A DNA stretch of 64,000 bases from Acanthochlamys bracteata. Taxonomy: Eukaryota > Streptophyta > Magnoliopsida > Pandanales > Velloziaceae. The stretch spans positions 11,470,001 through 11,534,000 of the forward strand of contig CM034127.1 in NCBI GenBank assembly GCA_019914995.1. Reading direction: 5' to 3'. The position numbers were made by a program, and so were the translations under genes. Below the pieces are notes generated by a model. That model made no database searches and had not been told where the DNA came from. It saw nothing but the letters and a program-made list of their open reading frames with translations. Each line of letters opens with the position of its first letter. Position 1 is the first letter of the stretch. Positions 1 to 13,100 of this stretch are shown piece after piece.

Positions 1-8
1 TCTTACAG

Positions 9-1574
9 TGGATGGAAGACTTAAAGTTGGTGAACCTATGCATTGACTGCATTGCTTCAAAGGCTACCATAGACACTTCAGAAGTTGAGTGGTCATATAC
101 CTATAACCGACAAAAGCTTCCATCTGAAAATGGCCTTGACGCAAATTGGAATGGAGTAAAAAAGCAGCAGTTAGTGCCGAAGGACTGGTGGGTTGAAGAT
201 CTCTGTGAACTAGAGATGAATTTCTACAAGCGGGTTATCACAGAAATTAAAACCAAGGACACAGTACCAGGAGAAGTTATAGGAGAAGCACTTAAGGCTT
301 ACATTTACAGAAGGCTTCCTGGTTTTAAAAAAGGTACTTTGACGATACATCACAATGATATTATGAAATATCAAGTGATGCTGGAAATGATTGTGTGGCT
401 TTTGCCAGCTGGTAAGGGCTCAGCCTCTTGTAGTTTCTTGCTGAGGCTACTGAGAGCTGGAAACTTGCTGGATTGCAGTGAAATTGCCAAAAGAGAGTTG
501 ATAAAGCGAGTTGGCAGTCAATTAGAACAAGCTTCTGTGACTGATTTGTTGATTCCTTCTCCACAAGGAGACAGCACGATCTACGACATAGATGTTATTC
601 TGAGCATAGTCAAGGAATTCACCATGCAAGTTGGTATTACAAGCCAGCAGATTATGGAAGTGGTTCATGAAGTGAAAAGCCCCTCTTCAGTCCCAAATGG
701 ATCAAAGCTAGCTGTTGCAAAGGTAGTGGACGGGTGTCTTACTGAGGTTTCAAGGGACCCAAATCTTCCTCTTTCAAAGTTCATTAATCTTGCTGAGTTG
801 GTCTCAGCAGACTCTAGGCCAGTGCATGATGGACTTTATCGTGCTATCGATATGTATCTCAAGGTAACTGTCAAGAACCATCAAGATATAATCTTATGCC
901 TAAGTGTTGGTTCCGGAGTTTATTTTGACAGTTTGAAATGCAGTTTTTTCTTTTTGAAGTCTCACATTTATGGATGTACTGTTTTATATCTCTTTCATAA
1001 GACAAAAGAATATCTTCATCATCTAATACTTGATTTTCTTTGGGTCCTAAAACAGGAACATCCTGACCTGAGAAAGAGCGAGAAGAAGAAGATATGTGGA
1101 TTGATGGACTGCAAGAAGCTATCTGTTGATGCCTGCATGCATGCTGTGCAAAATGAGCGGCTCCCACTAAGAGTGGTTGTCCAAATCCTCTTCTTTGAGC
1201 AGGTGCGGGCATCTGCAACTGGAAATGCTTCTAATCTTTCAGAAAGTGTCCATTGCCTCCTCCCTCGAGAAAATGGGGGCTCAGATGGGAGCTCAAGATC
1301 TGCTCTGACTACTAACACGGAGGATAACTGGGATGCTATTCCTAAGGGTGAATATCTCATGTCTCTCAAGACATTGAAGTTAAATGGTAATGTTGCTGGT
1401 GGAGAGAGTGGACGGAGTAGTGTGAGCAGTGAAGCTCACAGGAATGGCGATCAAAGGAACAACAGCAAAGTGAAAGCTATCATGAGGCCAAAAAAGATAC
1501 TAAGCAAGCTATGGTCTGGTAAAGAACATGGAGTTGATCAGAAGAGTAGCTCAGATACTTCAGAGAGCCCATGA
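9..1574 (+). CDS. NPH3/RPT2-like BTB/POZ protein, C-terminal part (5' end outside window)
   Basis: This is the C-terminal part of an NPH3/RPT2 (NRL) family protein, closest by eye to the At1g67900 group. Family members are plasma-membrane-associated adaptors in phototropin and auxin-transport signalling and are thought to act with CUL3 ubiquitin ligases. Visible exons are 9-863 and 1056-1574, giving 457 residues; the first visible exon follows an AG acceptor at 7-8. The NPH3 domain fills most of it: the segment starting WMEDL, the conserved YDIDVILSIVKEF, and after the junction EHPDLRKSEKKKICGLMDC and LPLRVVVQILFFEQVR. The tail is Ser-rich and ends PKKILSKLW followed by an acidic/Ser stretch, as in this subgroup. 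The N-terminal BTB domain must lie upstream of the window. The 192-nt intron 864-1055 has no in-frame stop, so a naive ORF runs through it. Family assignment is firm; the exact orthologue is inferred. Confidence 0.93.
   Translation, partial: WMEDLKLVNLCIDCIASKATIDTSEVEWSYTYNRQKLPSENGLDANWNGVKKQQLVPKDWWVEDLCELEMNFYKRVITEIKTKDTVPGEVIGEALKAYIYRRLPGFKKGTLTIHHNDIMKYQVMLEMIVWLLPAGKGSASCSFLLRLLRAGNLLDCSEIAKRELIKRVGSQLEQASVTDLLIPSPQGDSTIYDIDVILSIVKEFTMQVGITSQQIMEVVHEVKSPSSVPNGSKLAVAKVVDGCLTEVSRDPNLPLSKFINLAELVSADSRPVHDGLYRAIDMYLKVTVKNHQDIILCLSVGSGVYFDSLKCSFFFLKSHIYGCTVLYLFHKTKEYLHHLILDFLWVLKQEHPDLRKSEKKKICGLMDCKKLSVDACMHAVQNERLPLRVVVQILFFEQVRASATGNASNLSESVHCLLPRENGGSDGSSRSALTTNTEDNWDAIPKGEYLMSLKTLKLNGNVAGGESGRSSVSSEAHRNGDQRNNSKVKAIMRPKKILSKLWSGKEHGVDQKSSSDTSESP
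864..1055 (+). other. Stop-free intron of the NPH3-like gene, length a multiple of three
   Basis: The intron starts AAG|GTAACT and ends AACAG|GAACA. It is 192 nt (64 codons) and open in the gene's frame. The encoded stretch is rich in F, L, Y and H and unlike any NPH3 domain, while the spliced junction gives the family-typical order YRAIDMYLK then EHPDLRKSEKK. It is therefore called an intron rather than coding sequence. Confidence 0.85.
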
Positions 1575-3501
1575 TCGAGCAACTAGGAAGAGACGAAATC
1601 CACATCTTCACGGAACATAAGACATTCCATGTCCGAGCAATGACACTGACATCAAGTAGAAGTAGAAACAGCTAGCATCAAGATTTAAACCAGGAATCTT
1701 TGAAGGCGAGAGTTGTAAGCAGCATCGCAATCAGAGGTATTGTTTCTTTTGTGATTAAAATTTTTTCCTTGTAAGGTTAGCTTAAGTTTTTGAGGAAATG
1801 CACTCGGAGAAATGTTACTGAAATTTTTGTGCTCCTGGAGAAGGAAAGAGTAGTTATAGCTTTGATCATTGTGTAGGCATTTTGACCATAATCTAGTGAA
1901 GCATGTTTGTAGTCTGCTTCTACAATTTAGAAGCTCATTTGTTGTATTCAATCCTCAAGGTGTTTCAGTTTAGTCGGCTCTACCACAACTAGTATGAACT
2001 CATTATGGACCGTTTTTGTTCAGTTTGATATATGTTATAACTCGACTATCTCGTGCTAAGTTTCAGAGACTGTGGCAAGAAGGCCTGTAAGGCAAGAGTT
2101 TGCCATCATTAACTATATGCAGCAGGCAAGAGAAGTTAGCAGAAGGCCTATAAGGTAAGAATAGCAATGTATTTGCTTCAGCCCTCCAAATAGAAAATGG
2201 TCCTTTTAGGGCCATCTGCAATGGTAAACCAAATTGTTGTGGACCTGATTTTCTATGACATGTTTCTTTCAATAAAAAACCAAGAGAGCTTATAGTGTAA
2301 CTGCCTGAACTGGGACTTGTTAGCAAGTTCCAAGACCACAATGGCAAAAGCGTTGCTGTAGTACTGAGACCAACTGTCTGGAATTAACTAGTACTTGTGC
2401 ATGGTTGAGCGGCTGACTACTCGTGTTGAAGTTAAAAGAGTGAAACGAGGCAGCAGCAGTGATCAATCCATTGTCAATGTAGTACTAAACCGAAACTTTG
2501 AGCAGTATTCTTGCATGGGAACGCATATGAGCTATATCTGATCTCATCTCCGCCGTCATTCCCATACTAAACTGAATTTATATGCAAACCCAAGTACTAG
2601 TCCCAAGAACATGTAATTAACAAATGCTTTCAGTTTGGGCCACAAAAATATAAACTCCGAGTACCATTTCTCTTTACGAGATCAATGTTAAATATGCGAA
2701 CGAATGTCACATAAAGCTAGTATCAAAATCAGTTCTACATCAGTATTAACTGTTTGATTTGTTCCTGTACATATCTATGCTGCTTGATTCATCTGAACCA
2801 TTTTAGTTCCGATAAGAAACTGATTGAAGACTATACTTTGAAAGTTCATATCCATTGAATCTAGATTGTTGATTTGCATGTATTCACATAAATGAGATTG
2901 ACATTACTTTGTGACTCTTACTAAATGCTTTCAAGTGCAAACACTGTTATGTATTATATATGAGTCTATCTAACCAATCTAAAACGGCTGTTTGTAGTAC
3001 TGATTACGTATAAAACATAAAAGCAGAACTCTAACCAAAACGCGTAGACATATATATACACAACCAAATATTTTCAAAGATGATGATCAAAAGGTTACCA
3101 ATGCAAACAAGAAATTAAAAGGAAAAACCAGAAAAGAGAGACGTGTAGGATTGGAGTTTTATCCAACGGTTCATTAAATCCTTCTCATCAACTGATGCAT
3201 TCCCTCCACTACAATCCACCAACAGAAGGAAAGAAAGAAAGAAAAAGCCAACTACGTTACAAATATTAATAGCCTCAATTTTGGAATAAAGTTTCTAACC
3301 AGTCAATCTAGATTTCAACATTAATTCATTACTACATCATCACCATTGAAAAAACGCTTATCAAAATTCGAAACAATTATGCAAATACTTTTCTTCAATT
3401 CCATGATTAGTTAAACACGTCAAAAAGGAAGACATCAAAGGCCTTGAACTTCAGTTACAACCTTTAGTTTGTAGCTGGAGGGCAATTCCATTTTTTTGCC
3501 C
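1575..3501. other. 3' flank of the NPH3-like gene and convergent intergenic spacer
   Basis: No gene is seen. The first few hundred bases are presumably the 3' untranslated region of the upstream gene; an AATAAA hexamer lies at about 2271. The right part should hold the 3' end of the convergent HLS1-like transcript. Short ORFs here have no recognisable domain. Confidence 0.6.
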
Positions 3502-4904
3502 TTAAATTTCACGTGGGTCTACAAAGATGGAGCTCCCTGGCGGCGATTTCGTCCAGTCACTAACGTCTCCGTCTTCGTTGTTTAGTTTCTTGGCGCACCA
3601 CAAGTCCTCAGGGCACGATAACTTGCGCCAGTGCGGGACGCCTATGCGCAACGGCTGACAAGACGCGACCTCCGTTACGATCACTTTACAACCCCCGTCG
3701 CGCGCCATGTTGTGCGCGTACCTGCATAGCTGCCTGACCATGTCCACTGCTTTCGGTCCTTCACCGCCGATCCCGTATAGAAAGTAGAATCCGAACGGTT
3801 TGAATAGGTTAGGTACTGATGGTAACTTTAGCCACGGCATTGCACGATCGGCTAACCTTGTCATTGTTGCAATTGCTCGCGTTGCTGCAGAAACTCCACA
3901 GACTTGAAGCTTGAAGACTTCTTTGCAGTTCCACAAACTCATTACTGTCCATGACTCTGGTGGGTTGGAAATAAAAGCTTGCATACTGGAGAAACGGTAT
4001 TGATGCGGAACAGCGATGTAGGTGCCAAGTGAAAGATGGTTATTGAGAATAGCATCTATATCAGAAGGAAAGAACTCGACGGAGGAGAAACGCGAGCGGT
4101 AGAGTATCGCAGCATCAGAAGGGGAGACGGAAATTATGTGGATTTTTCGATGACGAGAAGAGAGAGGAAGACGGTGCCCGGAGAAGACGGGATGGACGAG
4201 AACACAAGGCGTTCTGAATTTGGAGTACCCGCAACGGGTAGTGAACAGCTTCAAGGATGCTTCGTTTTCCTTGTCGGTAGCCATGTACGAGTACTCCGCT
4301 CCGTTTGATCCGAACCATTCTTCCATTGCCTTTACCAGCTTCACTCCAATGCCCATTCTCCTAATACGTAAACAAAAATTTTCACTTTCACTATACTGCT
4401 GATTATCTCCTATTATTCATCGATATAGAAATCGATCGTGTGCATGGAACTATAAGCAACATACATACCGGTGAGATGGAGATACACGGAGGCCGAGGAT
4501 GTAACCGAGCTTTGTATGGAACGATTTATACCCACCGCCGCAGCTTACTGTTTTAAGGCATCCTCGTACAACGCCGACTATTTCTTTCTCCGGCCCACCG
4601 ATTGTTTCTGCTACCTATGCTTTATGAAATTACAGAATTGAAATCAAACAGTCGATTTTCGTGCATGAATATGGAATATAAGAAGAAGAGGAAGAGAGTA
4701 ATAGAGCTATACGAGCATGAGGGATGACGGAGAGTTGCGGATACGGGATAAAGGATCACCGAGGAGGTCGGTGTAAAGAGAGACCTTTCCGCTCGGTCCA
4801 ACTTCACAAATCCGGTCGATGAACTCCGCTGCACGACGGTCTCTATCAGAGTCATACTCCCTGATGGTCACCGCCACAGCTTTAACTGGTGAATTTTCTT
4901 CCAT
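3502..4904 (-). CDS. HLS1: HOOKLESS1-like probable N-acetyltransferase
   Basis: A GNAT-fold protein of the HLS1 family, nuclear regulators of apical-hook formation and of ethylene, auxin and light responses; HLS1 is proposed to acetylate histones. Three exons read on the minus strand: 4904-4713, 4614-4469 and 4360-3502, with GT-AG introns of 98 and 108 bp, giving 398 residues, close to the usual length of about 400. Residues 15-52 hold the family block from REYD through CEVGPSGK and the YTDLLGDP motif. The acetyl-CoA loop RRMGIG is at about 113-118, split by the second intron, followed by MEEWF and NGAEYSYMATDKEN. The C terminus carries FEPFG-like FKPFGFYFLYGIGGEGP, EDLWCAKKL and the terminal DWTKSPPG...FVDPRE block. 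The ATG at 4904 begins the family's conserved N terminus. It could be HLS1 itself or an HLS1-like paralogue. Confidence 0.93.
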
Positions 4905-5138
4905 GGAATTATGTATTAGCTTTTGTTTATTTCAAGAACTAGTTATTTAGCTAGCTAGGTAGAGATCAAGAACGGGGATGATGATTGAAGAGAGAAGGTG
5001 GTTGTTGTCTCACGGGTTTGGTTCTACTTCTGGCAAAGCAAAAGTGGCTTTTGTGTTCTGAGGGATAGTTCTGTGTGAGCGACGACAGTTGTGTTTGTGT
5101 GTTTTGAGTAGTTGATGATTGAAAGAGTTGCTACTTGC

Positions 5139-5146
5139 TATTTATA
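5139..5146 (-). promoter_or_regulatory. TATA box of the HLS1-like gene
   Basis: On the minus strand this reads TATAAATA, 235 bp upstream of the ATG. It implies a 5' leader of roughly 200 nt. No other well-placed TATA motif is seen closer to the start codon. Confidence 0.6.
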
Positions 5147-8100
5147 CAGAGAGAGCCGCTTCTGATTCTGACTGTAGTTGTGGTTGTGAAGTTAGTGCGT
5201 GGCGTGCAACACGATCACAACCCACACATGAATGAGTCTCTTTTTTCATTCTCTAGATTAATTGCTTCAAATTCAACACAATCACTTCTCTCTCTCTCTC
5301 CACTATTAAAAGCACTAATCTCCTTAGTTATGATATGAGCTAGTTGATTTGCTCCCAGTCTTAATATCTATATATACATATAAAGTCGCATGTTCGTTTG
5401 TTTATAAATTTTACAATCTAAAATTTTTTATATTTCTTTAAATTTTAAAAAAAATTATAAATATTTGATAAAATTTAATAAAAATATAATATAAAAAATT
5501 ATAATAAAAGAAAAAGAAGCAACGAACAAACATCCCCAGAGGATTGCTATCTAGAACTAGGCAGCAGTCTAAACGGTTGCGCACGTAATTAGCCAAATGG
5601 AACGAGTACATGCATGAAGCACTTGGAGACGGCCCTTATTGGATGAAACATTTTGTAATGACTCGGTTGGAAGCTAAGGATGGAAGAAATTAATGCACCG
5701 GCACAAAAGTCTGCAAGACTTACAAAACCGTACCTTAGCTAATAAAAGGTACACGGTGAAGCATGCCATTTTCCAGTATTTTTATGGTTTTGTGTTTGTC
5801 GTACGTGCGATAGATGATGATCTTGATACACTTATTCATCTGTTTATATTATGTATGTAAAAAGTTAATTACATGCTTAACTAATTAGCCTTCGGCATGG
5901 TTATAGATTAAGAGCTAGCTAGGCAAATTAAGGCACCTACCTCGATATCACTGAACAATGTTGCCACTTACTGCAACAGCTTGCCTAGTCTGGGAAAGCA
6001 TGCAAGAGAAGCGCCGTGGTACTAACGTTAGGCCCAAGCATATACTTAAATTAGGATATAAAACTGTTTATATTTGTACGGAGAAGCTACACACGAAGGA
6101 GCCTAACTAGCTACCTACATCTCTAAGATTTTATTCTAACTAATTATTACATTACGTTTTTAAGTTTTCCCTTTTCGCAATATGCCTAGAAACTACTTAA
6201 AAGCTATGATCAAGTACCATCGAATTAATCAAGCTAGCTAGCTGTTTGTGAAATGGATTTCAAATATCGGTATGATTTTTTCTAATTGCTTCGAGACTGT
6301 CAAACTCTACTACTAAGTCTAGTAAGTAGGTCATAACTCAGAACAATTGACTTGTACTTTTCATGACTTAAAAAATTTTCTCTGCGAAGAGGGCGGCGAA
6401 CCAAGCTAATTAAGGAGCAAACTACACGTATACAGATATATCATCTACTATTTATATAAAGTTAGTTATATAATGGAATGAACCTCAAGGCCACTTCCTT
6501 GGCATGGGTTATTCTGCAGTTTTATGAAAAACCGGGAGAAGAGTACAAGACGAGGGAGGGAGACAGCAGGGAGGTATGTACTTTGTACTTCATAGATAAG
6601 ATTAAAAAAAACAATAATAAAGAAAGAGCTGTTTGTGTTTTTGTTTTATTTTGCTTTTATTCTTTCTTCCTATATATATTTTTTCCCCATGATCATGAAG
6701 AGTCGCCATCACAAGTGAAGGATACGTTTGTTTTTATATGGGCTGTGGACCGACAACTGGGCCAACTCCTGAGAAGCCAATCTGCTGCGGGGGCTATTAA
6801 CCTATCCTTATCTACCATACTCCACCTCTTTTGTTCACATGTGTCTCCGGACTCTCCAGTCCCTTTCCTTTCCTTTCCTTGTTTTGTTTTTGCTGTTCTT
6901 CTACTTCCCCTACTACTGCTAACTAAGACTACTGCTATCATAGATCACTCTCATATTTCCCGTTGCAGATTGTTTGAAGCCCGTTCCGTTCGTTTATTAG
7001 CTTATCTGGATTACAGAAGATCTAACAAAGTTAAAAACGTGGTGCCAACTTTCATCAAGTACAACACCCAAAAAGAATTAATATATAACTAGTTGGTCAG
7101 CTTAGAAAGTGCAAAATTATTTATTACTCATCGATCCAAAACAAACAACCTCAGATTCAATTTTTGAGGCCGCAAAGTTAGAAAATGCTACGGATAGAGA
7201 TGACTCTTACAGAAGATTTGTCTGAAAATTTAAATTATTTATTTTAATAAATTTTATAATATTTTATAAAATATAAAAGTTATATATAATAAATTTTTTA
7301 TATGTATAATTTTATTTGTTTTAAGTAAAACAATTTTTAAAATACTTTTATCTTAAAAAAAAACTTATTTTCTAAGTAATTCCAAAGGCTACTTTCAGTT
7401 TAGCTATCAATCTTGGTTATTAGAAAATACTCGGGAATAAGATAACTAGTCTAGCTAAAGAAACTATAGTCTGATATTGTCCAACCTGCGTTCGTCTGAT
7501 CATTTGTAGATTTTGAACAATTTCACCAATTGTTTTAATATTTTAGATTGAAGATTCAAATTTCTAATATAGTATTAGAGTATGTGAGTTTGGCTCACAG
7601 GCTCGTCTAATACAAGTGATTGTATGATGAATATTTACCCTTTCACATGAAAGTAAATATTAAAAAATATTTTAGTTTCACATTATCCAGCTAGCACTTG
7701 GCTAACAGTTAATACATCATGAGCAATTCCACGCATTGCTTTAAAATTTTGAATTAGAAATTTAAGCGTGCACAGTGCTAGCTGAGATAAATATTTATCA
7801 GAGTGCTTTGCATATAGTAATCAAGTAAAATTTCCCCAAATGAAGAAATCCACTTGAGCATTAGTTCATGAGTCGTAACCATATCATCTTTGTGAGTGAT
7901 AAGCCAACAAAACTATGAAACCGACAGGATAATGTTGATAGACTGATGAGATACTCTCAGGACAAATACTGTTACTAGCTTTTTTCAGACATCACTGTGC
8001 ATGATTGTTTTATCGACGACAATCATAATAATAACAACAAATAATAAAGTAATACCACATGTTCCAATTTATCTGCTACATTACAAAACCAACCTTGTGA

Positions 8101-9029
8101 GAAGATATGAGCTCGTTTGGCTTTACTTGTCAAATACTTTTCTATCTATTTTTTACTATTTTTTTATTTTCTAAAAACTATTTTATAATACTTAATTTTT
8201 TAATTTTAAAATATATAAATAAATTATATGTTATAAAACTTTATATGTATAATTTTATTATTTTTAAGCTAAAAAATATTTTTAAAAAAACTTCACTAAT
8301 TTTTAAAAAAATATCTTACTTTTAAATAATCCCAAAACGACCCCTATATCTCATCATAGATATATGTACATAGAGACAAACCATGGATTGATCGATAGCA
8401 CTGTCCTTATCTTTCAGGTCAAAGATTTTCACTAGATTCATTGAGAACAATTTTTATTACATATCAAGCTAAGAGGACCCATTTCATGGACGAATCTCTG
8501 TGTCCTCAATAAGTTGCTTATTTTAAAAAATAAGCTACGTCAAGAGAAAACCTACAGGATAAAGCCTTCATAACTAGCTAACAAGGCTGAGGTAGTTCAA
8601 CGGAGCCCAATGAATGGAAAATTTAGATTAGGAGCATAACCGAAATCTAAGAACGTCAATAGCTATGATAAGATACATAACCGACAATTTTTGTAAATCA
8701 ACATAAAGGTGGTCTAGCCAAAAATCTCCAAGATGACTCAAACTTGGAGACGTAAATATATATTACTATAAGCAACCAGAAGTACACCAAGTAGTAACTG
8801 GTTCTTATCAATTCTCCTTATTATTTCCACCTGAATGTAAATTGCATTAGCACATTAATACTGCCAACACTACAAGGGCTGGCTATAGACATAAATGACG
8901 ATAAGGTGTCCTCAGAACAGAAAAAGCCAGAACACGCCATAGCTACTATAAAACTCGCACGTTTATTAATAACAATAAAATGAGGATTAACAAAAACACA
9001 AATTAACACATCCCTAAACCAAATGGAAT
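5147..9029. other. Intergenic region, promoter side of HLS1-like gene, no supported gene
   Basis: AT-rich DNA between the HLS1-like promoter and the CK2 alpha pseudogene. It includes pyrimidine-rich and low-complexity tracts and parts of the dispersed AT-rich inverted-repeat family (near 5420-5520, 7200-7390 and 8110-8344). The longest ORF, 6478-7092 (+), is made largely of low-complexity F/L/S runs with no recognisable domain and is not called. Confidence 0.6.
8110..8344. mobile_element. AT-rich inverted-repeat element (MITE-like) copy
   Basis: The left edge reads GCTCGTTTGGCTTTACTT and the right edge reads AATAATCCCAAAACGACC, so the ends are imperfect inverted repeats around CGTTTGG. The interior is almost pure A/T with the TTTTAAAAA/TATATAAAT blocks seen in the other copies in this window. 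There is no coding capacity, as expected of a non-autonomous DNA transposon. Confidence 0.5.
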
Positions 9030-9745
9030 TTACAATACTAATTGCTGGTCGTACTGCTCTGTGTGCTCTGATAGATTGAAATAAGGATGAGCCTGAAACA
9101 GTTTAGAAACAGTGTCAGAATGCAAATGCCAAAGAGAATAGTATGTAAGAAACAAATAGACTACTATTGCTTCTTTGGCGATCAGCCTCTCCTGGTGGTC
9201 ATATCTAAGCAACTTGTCTAGTAAGTCGACTGCCTGTAAGAGAAGGCCACGTTATAACCAGGTCATTTGGTATATTGAACATAACTCAAGATAAGCTCTT
9301 TCCTCGAGATTTGCTAGATGCTGATTGTCAGTAGTAATTAACCTTGTCCATGGCTTCCTACTACTCCTGAAGCAAAGAAGTGGCAAAACCAAAAAGCAGA
9401 ACTTAATATAGTGAACAAAAGGTTGAGAATGCTTTATACGTCCAAATGTATTAGCAGGAGTAACATCCAACCACCTGACAATGGCCTAAAGATGTGGATC
9501 AAGCTCCAACCAGTATTTGTGAGATATGAGTTCAACTCGTCTGTTCCAAGAACCTACACAACAACATTGACCACTTCAACTATAATGTAAAGAATGAGTG
9601 AGCCAACTACTCTATTGCAGTAATCACCAAAAAATATTCACCACACAGTATCCAGAAGGGCAGAAACACACCAAGCAGAGTATGATGCTGAATGGCCAAA
9701 TACAGTAGAATATCACACAGCTGATGAAGGAATATATAATTAGGA

Positions 9746-9962
9746 CGTCTATTATGTTATAAAGTGCACAGAGATGCTGCATCAGGCTAGTGTGGGCTGC
9801 ATGGGCATCTTTTAGTAACAGCCATGTACACCAATTGAACAAAGAGCATCTGATTTTAGGGTTTAATATCAGTAGTTGAAAACAAAAAAAATGTATGCTA
9901 TGTTATGATGAAGTGCACTGGGATACTGCATCATACTAGTTTTGTTTGCATAGGCAGGCTTT
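9746..9962. repeat. Degenerate direct repeat of about 60 bp
   Basis: Segments at about 9750-9810 and 9900-9960 share ATGTTAT, AAGTGCAC, GAT.CTGCATCA, CTAGT and GCAT.GGC in the same order with small indels. They lie within a pseudogene intron and are an older duplication than the one at 10051. Confidence 0.5.
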
Positions 9963-10050
9963 GCTGCTGCCGCCTCCAAATAGCAGTTCCACACACATCC
10001 ATTGCATAAATAGCGTCCCATCTCTGAGTTAATATTTCTTGTCGGGTAAT

Positions 10051-10190
10051 GAAAGTTCATATTAATAAGTTGTTGCAGGGAGTTAGAAAATGCAAAAGCA
10101 TTTGTGTAACTCTGTCAAGTATTGAAAGTTCATCTAATAAGTTGTTGCAGGGAGTTAGAAATTGCAAAAGCATTTGTGTAACTCACTTTC
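10051..10190. repeat. Tandem duplication, two copies of a ~73-bp unit
   Basis: GAAAGTTCAT, an AATAAGTTGTTGCAGGGAG block and GCAAAAGCATTTGTGTAACT recur with a 73-bp period starting at 10051 and 10124, with few mismatches. The second copy runs up to the splice donor of the adjacent pseudogene exon (10252-10187). It lies within a pseudogene intron and looks like a recent local duplication. Confidence 0.8.
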
Positions 10191-13100
10191 GCTATCTTTA
10201 CTAGCAGATCATAGTCATCGTGACCATAGAAAAAGGGCTCTTTCCTGAATATCTGAAGCAAGAAAACTCAGAATATGATAACCTATAAACCAGATATTAA
10301 CGGGAGTGCTTACACTCCCTGCAAACATACAACCAAGGCTCTACAAGTCCAGTGAATAATCATAATCTTGTAAATCCACTAGCAACTCAGGTCCTTTGAA
10401 GTTTAAAGTATCTGAAAGTCAAAAGGAAAGCTTAACATCAGCACTGAGTCTCACAGAACCAATATCGCAATGCAAAAATAAGTACTATCAATTTGAATCT
10501 TTTTGCCAATTTGAATTAACCCAAATAAAAATCAACAAAGACCAGAAAAGAGATAGGGGCTACCTGCCTGGTTTCTTTTACTATAAAAATGATGTAATAT
10601 GTGCTGATTAACAAAAGCCAACAAAGGCATTAGGTAAACGTAATACTGTTTACTCAGTATATGCATAAACACCACACACAATCTTTATCCTAAAAGTTTA
10701 CAGTAGTAAAAACCTATTAAAATAAGAGTTTTGCCTTCTGTAAATTTTACATAATCTTTTTCTTGCATTCTTTACACATCCAGACACAAAATGCATACAT
10801 GCGTAACACAAGCAAGAACACACTACTAGCTTTCAGAAATGACTCAGACCTACATCTATCCAACAGTATCTCTCATCAACTAAATAATAAAAAGGTCCAG
10901 CGAAGAAAATTATGAAGTACTTGAGGCATATTCTGGTATGAGTCTCCATTTTGAATTTAATGAATGTAACCATAACCGACAAAATTTACTAATACAAAAG
11001 GTCCATGTCCATATCTTCAAGTTTTAGTTCTTTAAATGTACATATTTTTCTTAATGCTAACATTTGAAAATTAATCTTAACGGAATTAATTTGGTTTTAT
11101 ACTTTAGGAACATCACCCTAGTAGTAAATGAGTATCAATCATAAAGAACCTTCAGCAATAACATTTCTTTTCCAGATAATAAGAATATTGGCAACTTGTT
11201 TTCTCATAGTGCTATCACAATTGGAAGACAAGCCAACGACTAAAATGGTTAACCTTTTTAATTAAATCATAGACAAACCGTGAGGCAACTTGAACATTAT
11301 ACTCTTTTCCCTGGATGATAAATTCGAAGACCCCAGTCAATGAGATGAAGCTTGCATTGCTCATGGTCAATCATAACATCGAGGGGCTTCACATCTCGGT
11401 GCATAATTCCTTGAGAATGACAATACTCTAGAGCCTAAAAGTTCACGAGAACTTGAAGAGCAATCACATGTTACTCACAAATATCACGCTAGATTTAGAC
11501 TTTCGATAGTATCTTAGAAAACACCTAGCTAAAGAGTAACATCACCACCATAGGTTTCAACAAGGTGAGCCTGTGACGACATGCTAAGAACCAAAGAGAA
11601 AACAAAAAATCAAATTAATCGAAGTATATCAACGCAACTTTCACATTGTATGTTAACAACATAATAAACAATCAACAAAAGGGTACCTCTTCATCATCAT
11701 CTTTCAATAAATAATTTCTAAACATGTTTCCTTATGTCTCAAATGAGGTAACAAAGCATTCTTCAGATATTTGATGTTGGACACGACAATCAAGTTTATG
11801 CTAGTCGATGAAGAGTTCCTAGTTTTAGTGTCTTGTGTGTCTGAGACATCTCCATCAAGAACCAGACAACTTCGAGATGTCTGGGGGCCAATAAGAGAAT
11901 TGACTTTAAGCGAAGTGAACTCACATTTGAAGGATAACTTAGAGCATAAACATCATTAAATTTATTACTAAGTACAAAATTCAACCAGGATCCAAAAAAT
12001 CAATGAAGATGAGAGATTAACACATACAATTTATCCAACTACAAATAACCTATGCTTAAAAACCCAGGCACACCTTTAATAGCTCATACATGTAGGATCG
12101 GCTGTCGTAATCTGATAAGGTTGGATAAAGTATTTCGAAGTCCGTATTGTTGACGTACTCAAAAACTAAAGTTGGAGTCTTGGAATTTTGATCTCGAACT
12201 ATACAAGAAACTTCATAATGAATGAGCCTGCAGTTCTGCAAAATCTTTACTTTCCTCTTGATCTGCATCTCCGTAACTAATCCAGTAAGTGTTAAGAGTA
12301 TTTTATTAGGATTGAGATAATCAATAAGAACAAACGTTCGACTTGTATATCTAATAATACCACCATTCATGCTTGCAGAAACAATTTAACAATCACCAAA
12401 ATGATGACCTAAAGAGAAAAACAAAGCAGAACTGCAACAAAAAGGATTGAGTTTAAACTCAGTGAAGTGGCCATTCTCTTTCAACTTTACTGAGCTTAGT
12501 TAGTGATTATTCCTTACAAACAAAAACAAGCTAAAGAAGATTGCCTCTTCATTACATCCAAAAGGAATATAGCTCTTTAACAAACCCTTTGTTAACAAAT
12601 GGATGGAAGGAAGACAACGGGAAAAGACTCTGAACTATAAGGTAGATAGACCTCTAGAACAATTATATATCGTTACGGAATTTAAAAGATATGCACTTTT
12701 TTGAACAATGCCTTAAAACAAGAACAAACTTTGCAAAATGATTATGTAAACCCTTTTTCAAAGAGATCAATGTTTAAATAATACACAAATCCAGAACATT
12801 TATCCTATATTCAAGTTTCTACTACAGCAGTCATCCTTTCATAGATCAAAATGTATTTCTAGCACCAAACAATAACAAAATTAAGCCTTATCCCACTAGT
12901 TCAACCTGTTCTATTGAAGACCATATCCTCAATCAAGTCACTAATAAGCAAGTCATTTTCAACGGTAGCTGACCAAGTCTTTTTAGCTCTTCCTCTACCC
13001 CATCAAATATTGAAAAAGACATACTTTCGACTTCGTTGCTGAGGACTAGCAATAAACATTATAATAATTTTCAAATGCCTTATGCAATGACCACATATGT

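Noticed and set aside
6478-7092. 204-codon plus-strand ORF as a gene
   Set aside because: Long runs of F, L, S and K from low-complexity DNA, no domain, no splice or promoter support.
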